Source of the DNA: Streptococcus oralis
Lineage (GTDB): Bacteria; Bacillota; Bacilli; Lactobacillales; Streptococcaceae
NCBI GenBank assembly: GCA_905370255.1
Contig: CAJPKC010000031.1
Location: 1 to 9,044 of the forward strand
Direction: 5' to 3'
DNA length: 9,044 bases
Below are positions 7,101 to 9,044 of this stretch, piece after piece; within the stretch, counting starts at the first letter, position 1; the number at the start of each line of letters is the position of its first letter. Made by a program: the position numbers and the translations under genes. The notes beneath the pieces are model-generated. The model ran no database searches and was not told where the DNA came from. It saw only the letters and a program-made list of their open reading frames with translations.

Positions 7101-7865
7101 TTATTCTGGTTTGTTTTGATCTTCATAAAAAACAACTTTCCCATCTTTAACCTTGAATGAGTAACTGATGGAATCGGCGTAACTACCTTTGGAATAGTAA
7201 AAATCATAGGCACCATCCGGTAGTTTGCTAGCGTCTAATTTTTTTGCTGCTGCTTTTAAGTCTTTTTCCTTAACGGATACACCATCCTTTATATAAATGG
7301 TCATAGTGATTAATTCTTGATCGATTAAGGTCTGAAAAGGGATTTGATAGTAACCGGCAAAGTCCTTTTTCCCTTCTTTGAGATTTTGACTTGCGATACT
7401 ATCTAGAATTTGTTCCTTGTCATCACGGTGAGAGTTCGATAAAAAACCAAAGAAACTAATAGGAAGACCCAGAGATTGCTTCTTTAATTGTCCCTCAATT
7501 TCCTTTTCCTTCTTTTGGACAGATTGCTGCTTCAAGTACGCTTCCTTATACTCTGGAAGATGGTCACTAGTTGTGTCTGTCCAATCATTATGAAACACCG
7601 TATCCGTTTCTAATGTCACTGTTTGTCCATCATAGGTTTTCTCCGAATAAGTAAAATCGACATTATAACCTGGAATTTCTAAAGCCTGCCAGGAAAGACG
7701 ATTAATTTTAACATTTCCATGAAGACCAACCTTAGCAAGCTCACTGCTGACAACTTCCTTCGCTTTTTTATAATCACTCGGTTTCATGATCTTACAACTG
7801 GAAAGAAACAGGCAACAAAGAATAAGTGGAATTCCTGCGAATAGTTTGAAATAGTTGGGCTTCAT
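7101..7865 (-). CDS. Lipoprotein of unknown function
   Basis: The protein has 254 residues. Its signal peptide ends in the lipobox L-S-S-C, so Cys24 should be lipidated and the mature chain held on the outer membrane face. The rest has no family motif I recognise. Residues 25-95 mix helix and strand (PGYNVDFTYSEKTYDG), about 100-135 is a charged, Lys/Gln-rich helix (QSVQKKEKEIEGQLKKQ), and about 165-254 contains PFQTLIDQELITMTIYIKDGV, a Lys-rich helix and paired strands ending SYSFKVKDGKVVFYED. ATG at 7865 is preceded by a strong AAGGAGGT (7872-7879 on the + strand) with six bases of spacing. It lies 34 bases after the stop of the decayed gene upstream and could share its promoter. It converges on the adhesin gene. 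The neighbour suggests a variable, surface-associated locus, but no function can be assigned. Confidence 0.88.
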   Translation of the reverse strand: MKPNYFKLFAGIPLILCCLFLSSCKIMKPSDYKKAKEVVSSELAKVGLHGNVKINRLSWQALEIPGYNVDFTYSEKTYDGQTVTLETDTVFHNDWTDTTSDHLPEYKEAYLKQQSVQKKEKEIEGQLKKQSLGLPISFFGFLSNSHRDDKEQILDSIASQNLKEGKKDFAGYYQIPFQTLIDQELITMTIYIKDGVSVKEKDLKAAAKKLDASKLPDGAYDFYYSKGSYADSISYSFKVKDGKVVFYEDQNKPE

Positions 7866-7899
7866 AGCCTGACCTCCTTGCTAAATTCGACCTAATCGA

Positions 7900-8318
7900 T
7901 TAATTTTTTACATCATATGGGAACATTTTTTTAATATCTTCTTTCATCTTTTTATTAGGAATTTTCTCTAAATCCATATATTTGAAGAATTCTTCATCAT
8001 TTTGAACGACATGAACCTTCCCATCTTTAGTATACTCAGCTGGTATGGTCAGATTACCGAAGGACTGACCAAAATCTCTAGAGACCACGTAGTTCTGTAC
8101 TTCATATAAGCGTCTCAGCAATGAGAACTCTGTAGTATCCTTACTTTGATTTAATTCCTTTTTAAAATATTGGAAAAATTCTTTTTTGTTATTCGCAAGA
8201 TGTTCTTGCCCATCTTTTGAAAATTCTGCGGGAATAGTTAAATTTTTAAAAAGCTCTTTCCTTAGGTATCCTTCTGGGTGTTACTTAGTAAAATATATTC
8301 ATAAGAGCTAACTCGAAA
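7900..8318 (-). pseudogene. Decayed 3' part of the upstream gene: two tandem copies of an unassigned C-terminal module
   Basis: From 8280 down to the stop at 7900 one frame is open, but it has no ATG before the very C-terminal KYMDLE and no ribosome site; a TTG at 8121 sits inside a module and is not a credible start. The stretch encodes NLTIPAEFSKDG...KKEFFQYFK (8243-8160) and, further on, NLTIPAEYTKDG...DEEFFKYMD (8055-7960), then KKMFPYDVKN and stop. Both match the C-terminus of the gene to its right (KNFTLHADFSIDEQ...KEEFLRYFK). Between 8320 and 8280 the matching sequence (NFELALMNIFY, then HPEGYLRKELF) lies in two different frames, with TAA at 8287-8285 where a GAA codon would restore Y-E-V as in the last copy. 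I read this as the lost 3' part of one gene, not as a separate small gene. Confidence 0.75.
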
Positions 8319-9044
8319 TTAGTACTGTTTTTTTTGAGGCTGGGATTTGAAGTATCGAAGGAATTCTTCTTTAGTCTGAACAATGTTCTCTTGCTCATCT
8401 ATTGAAAAATCAGCATGAAGCGTGAAATTTTTAACGAAAGAACCATAGGAATCATGTAGTAATTCCAAAAAGGAGAGTTGAAACTCTACATCTTCCTCGC
8501 CTAAAAAATACAAAGTTGATCGATACTGATTTTTCATCATCTGATAGACCTTTGGGTAGGCTGAAGCTAAAGGTATGATATTCTTTTCAGTTTCCCTAAA
8601 ACTTTGATTAAACCTAAGTTGTAAGCCTCTAGAACTTACGTGATTTGCTCTGGGACCAAATAATCCAGTTCCTAGCATAAAGGCAAATGGATGTCTATTC
8701 TCAAATCTCTGTTTTGACTCCGTTTTAACTTCTTCAACACTTTTACCAGAGGAACTCTTTTTAGATATTTTTCCTGTTTTTGCATCGATCAGCCCCAGCT
8801 CAACCGGATACTGTGAAGTCTCGTTAAACCCCTCCGTAACAACTTTCATAGCTCCATTTTCAATCACTACGTTTGATTCCTTGGGTGCTAACATAGTAAT
8901 AAGAAAGTAGGCTTCATTGTCCTCTGTTTCGTATATTTCTTCTGAAATATCGAGTGGGATATACTTCTTATTATAGTCACGTACCATTTTAAAGACATCA
9001 TAGGTTTTAGGTTTTAGGTTTCGATCGTGCGTGTCGTATACATC
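8319..9044 (-). CDS. Unrecognised protein, 5' end outside window, C-terminus probably truncated by frameshift
   Basis: The frame is open from the window edge (D-V-Y-D-T-H-D first) to TAA at 8321-8319, giving 241 visible residues. An internal ATG at 8987 is not needed as a start, since the open frame continues upstream without a stop. I do not recognise the family. Visible parts are a mixed region (EAYFLITMLAPKESNVVIENG, YPVELGLIDAKTGK), a Lys/Ser/Glu-rich stretch, HPFAFMLGTGLFGPR, and a C-terminal module (VEFQLSFLELL...KNFTLHADF...KEEFLRYFK, about 8489-8331). That module recurs twice more downstream. The last residues KKQY come right after an A8 run; one A fewer would give KNSTNFELALMNIFY, which matches the start of the next module. 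So the stop is probably the result of slippage and the ancestral protein was longer. A secreted or membrane location cannot be judged without the N-terminus. Confidence 0.75.
   Translation of the reverse strand, partial: DVYDTHDRNLKPKTYDVFKMVRDYNKKYIPLDISEEIYETEDNEAYFLITMLAPKESNVVIENGAMKVVTEGFNETSQYPVELGLIDAKTGKISKKSSSGKSVEEVKTESKQRFENRHPFAFMLGTGLFGPRANHVSSRGLQLRFNQSFRETEKNIIPLASAYPKVYQMMKNQYRSTLYFLGEEDVEFQLSFLELLHDSYGSFVKNFTLHADFSIDEQENIVQTKEEFLRYFKSQPQKKQY
8328..8335 (-). repeat. A8 homopolymer at the point where the reading frame is lost
   Basis: Eight T on the + strand are eight A in the coding strand (CAA AAA AAA CAG). Seven A would carry the frame past the TAA at 8321-8319 into the next module copy. 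Homopolymers of this length are prone to slippage. The same run could also mislead some sequencing methods. Confidence 0.7.
9001..9021. repeat. Three perfect tandem TAGGTTT heptamers inside a coding region
   Basis: TAGGTTT is repeated three times without a mismatch. On the coding strand it lies in the open frame reading R-N-L-K-P-K-T-Y. Because seven is not a multiple of three, gain or loss of one unit would shift the frame of this gene. Three units is a short array and may be chance. Confidence 0.8.

Noticed and set aside
7900..8121. A separate 73-codon gene starting at TTG 8121
   Set aside because: The same frame is open upstream to 8280, the TTG falls inside a module copy, and no ribosome site precedes it. 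It is part of the decayed gene.
1..9044. CRISPR arrays, tRNA or rRNA genes, insertion sequences
   Set aside because: I saw no regularly spaced repeats with spacers, no tRNA-like arms or 3' ends, and no transposase-like frame on either strand.

Overview
The window looks like a low-GC Firmicute and most likely a mitis-group Streptococcus. It carries an LPXTG surface protein built from Spy0128/FctA-type pilin domains, strong AGGAGG-type ribosome sites, lipobox lipoproteins, and an integrase of the kind found in streptococcal temperate phages. The species call is inference from gene content.

Region 1 (1-2786, + strand) is the integrase end of a prophage or related integrative element. It holds the last 21 codons of an unrecognised gene, a small lipoprotein (80-616), a membrane-anchored coiled-coil protein (640-1455) and a tyrosine integrase (1552-2718). 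A 49-nt near-perfect inverted repeat (2738-2786) follows the integrase and probably lies at or near the attachment site. Two surface-exposed proteins beside int match the place where superinfection-exclusion genes sit in lactococcal and streptococcal prophages.

Region 2 (2787-7087, + strand) is a 458-nt non-coding leader with a good sigma-70 promoter (2894-2921), then a 1266-residue wall-anchored adhesin that starts at TTG. The adhesin has a signal peptide, an MSCRAMM-like two-domain head, one Cna_B domain, five FctA/Spy0128-type domains, one SpaA-type domain, a Pro/Ser/Lys-rich wall-spanning tail and LPSTG. A strong hairpin terminator ends it.

Region 3 (7101-9044, - strand, convergent with region 2) contains a 254-residue lipoprotein (7101-7865) and, upstream of it, what appears to be one broken gene running in from beyond the right edge. 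Its C-terminal part is three tandem copies of a module of about 55-65 residues that I cannot assign. The reading frame is lost at an A8 tract (8328-8335 on +) after the first copy, with a nonsense codon and a second frame change close behind. Copies two and three remain as an open but untranslatable stretch (7900-8318). This decayed repeat gene and the two membrane proteins beside the integrase are the parts most worth a second look.
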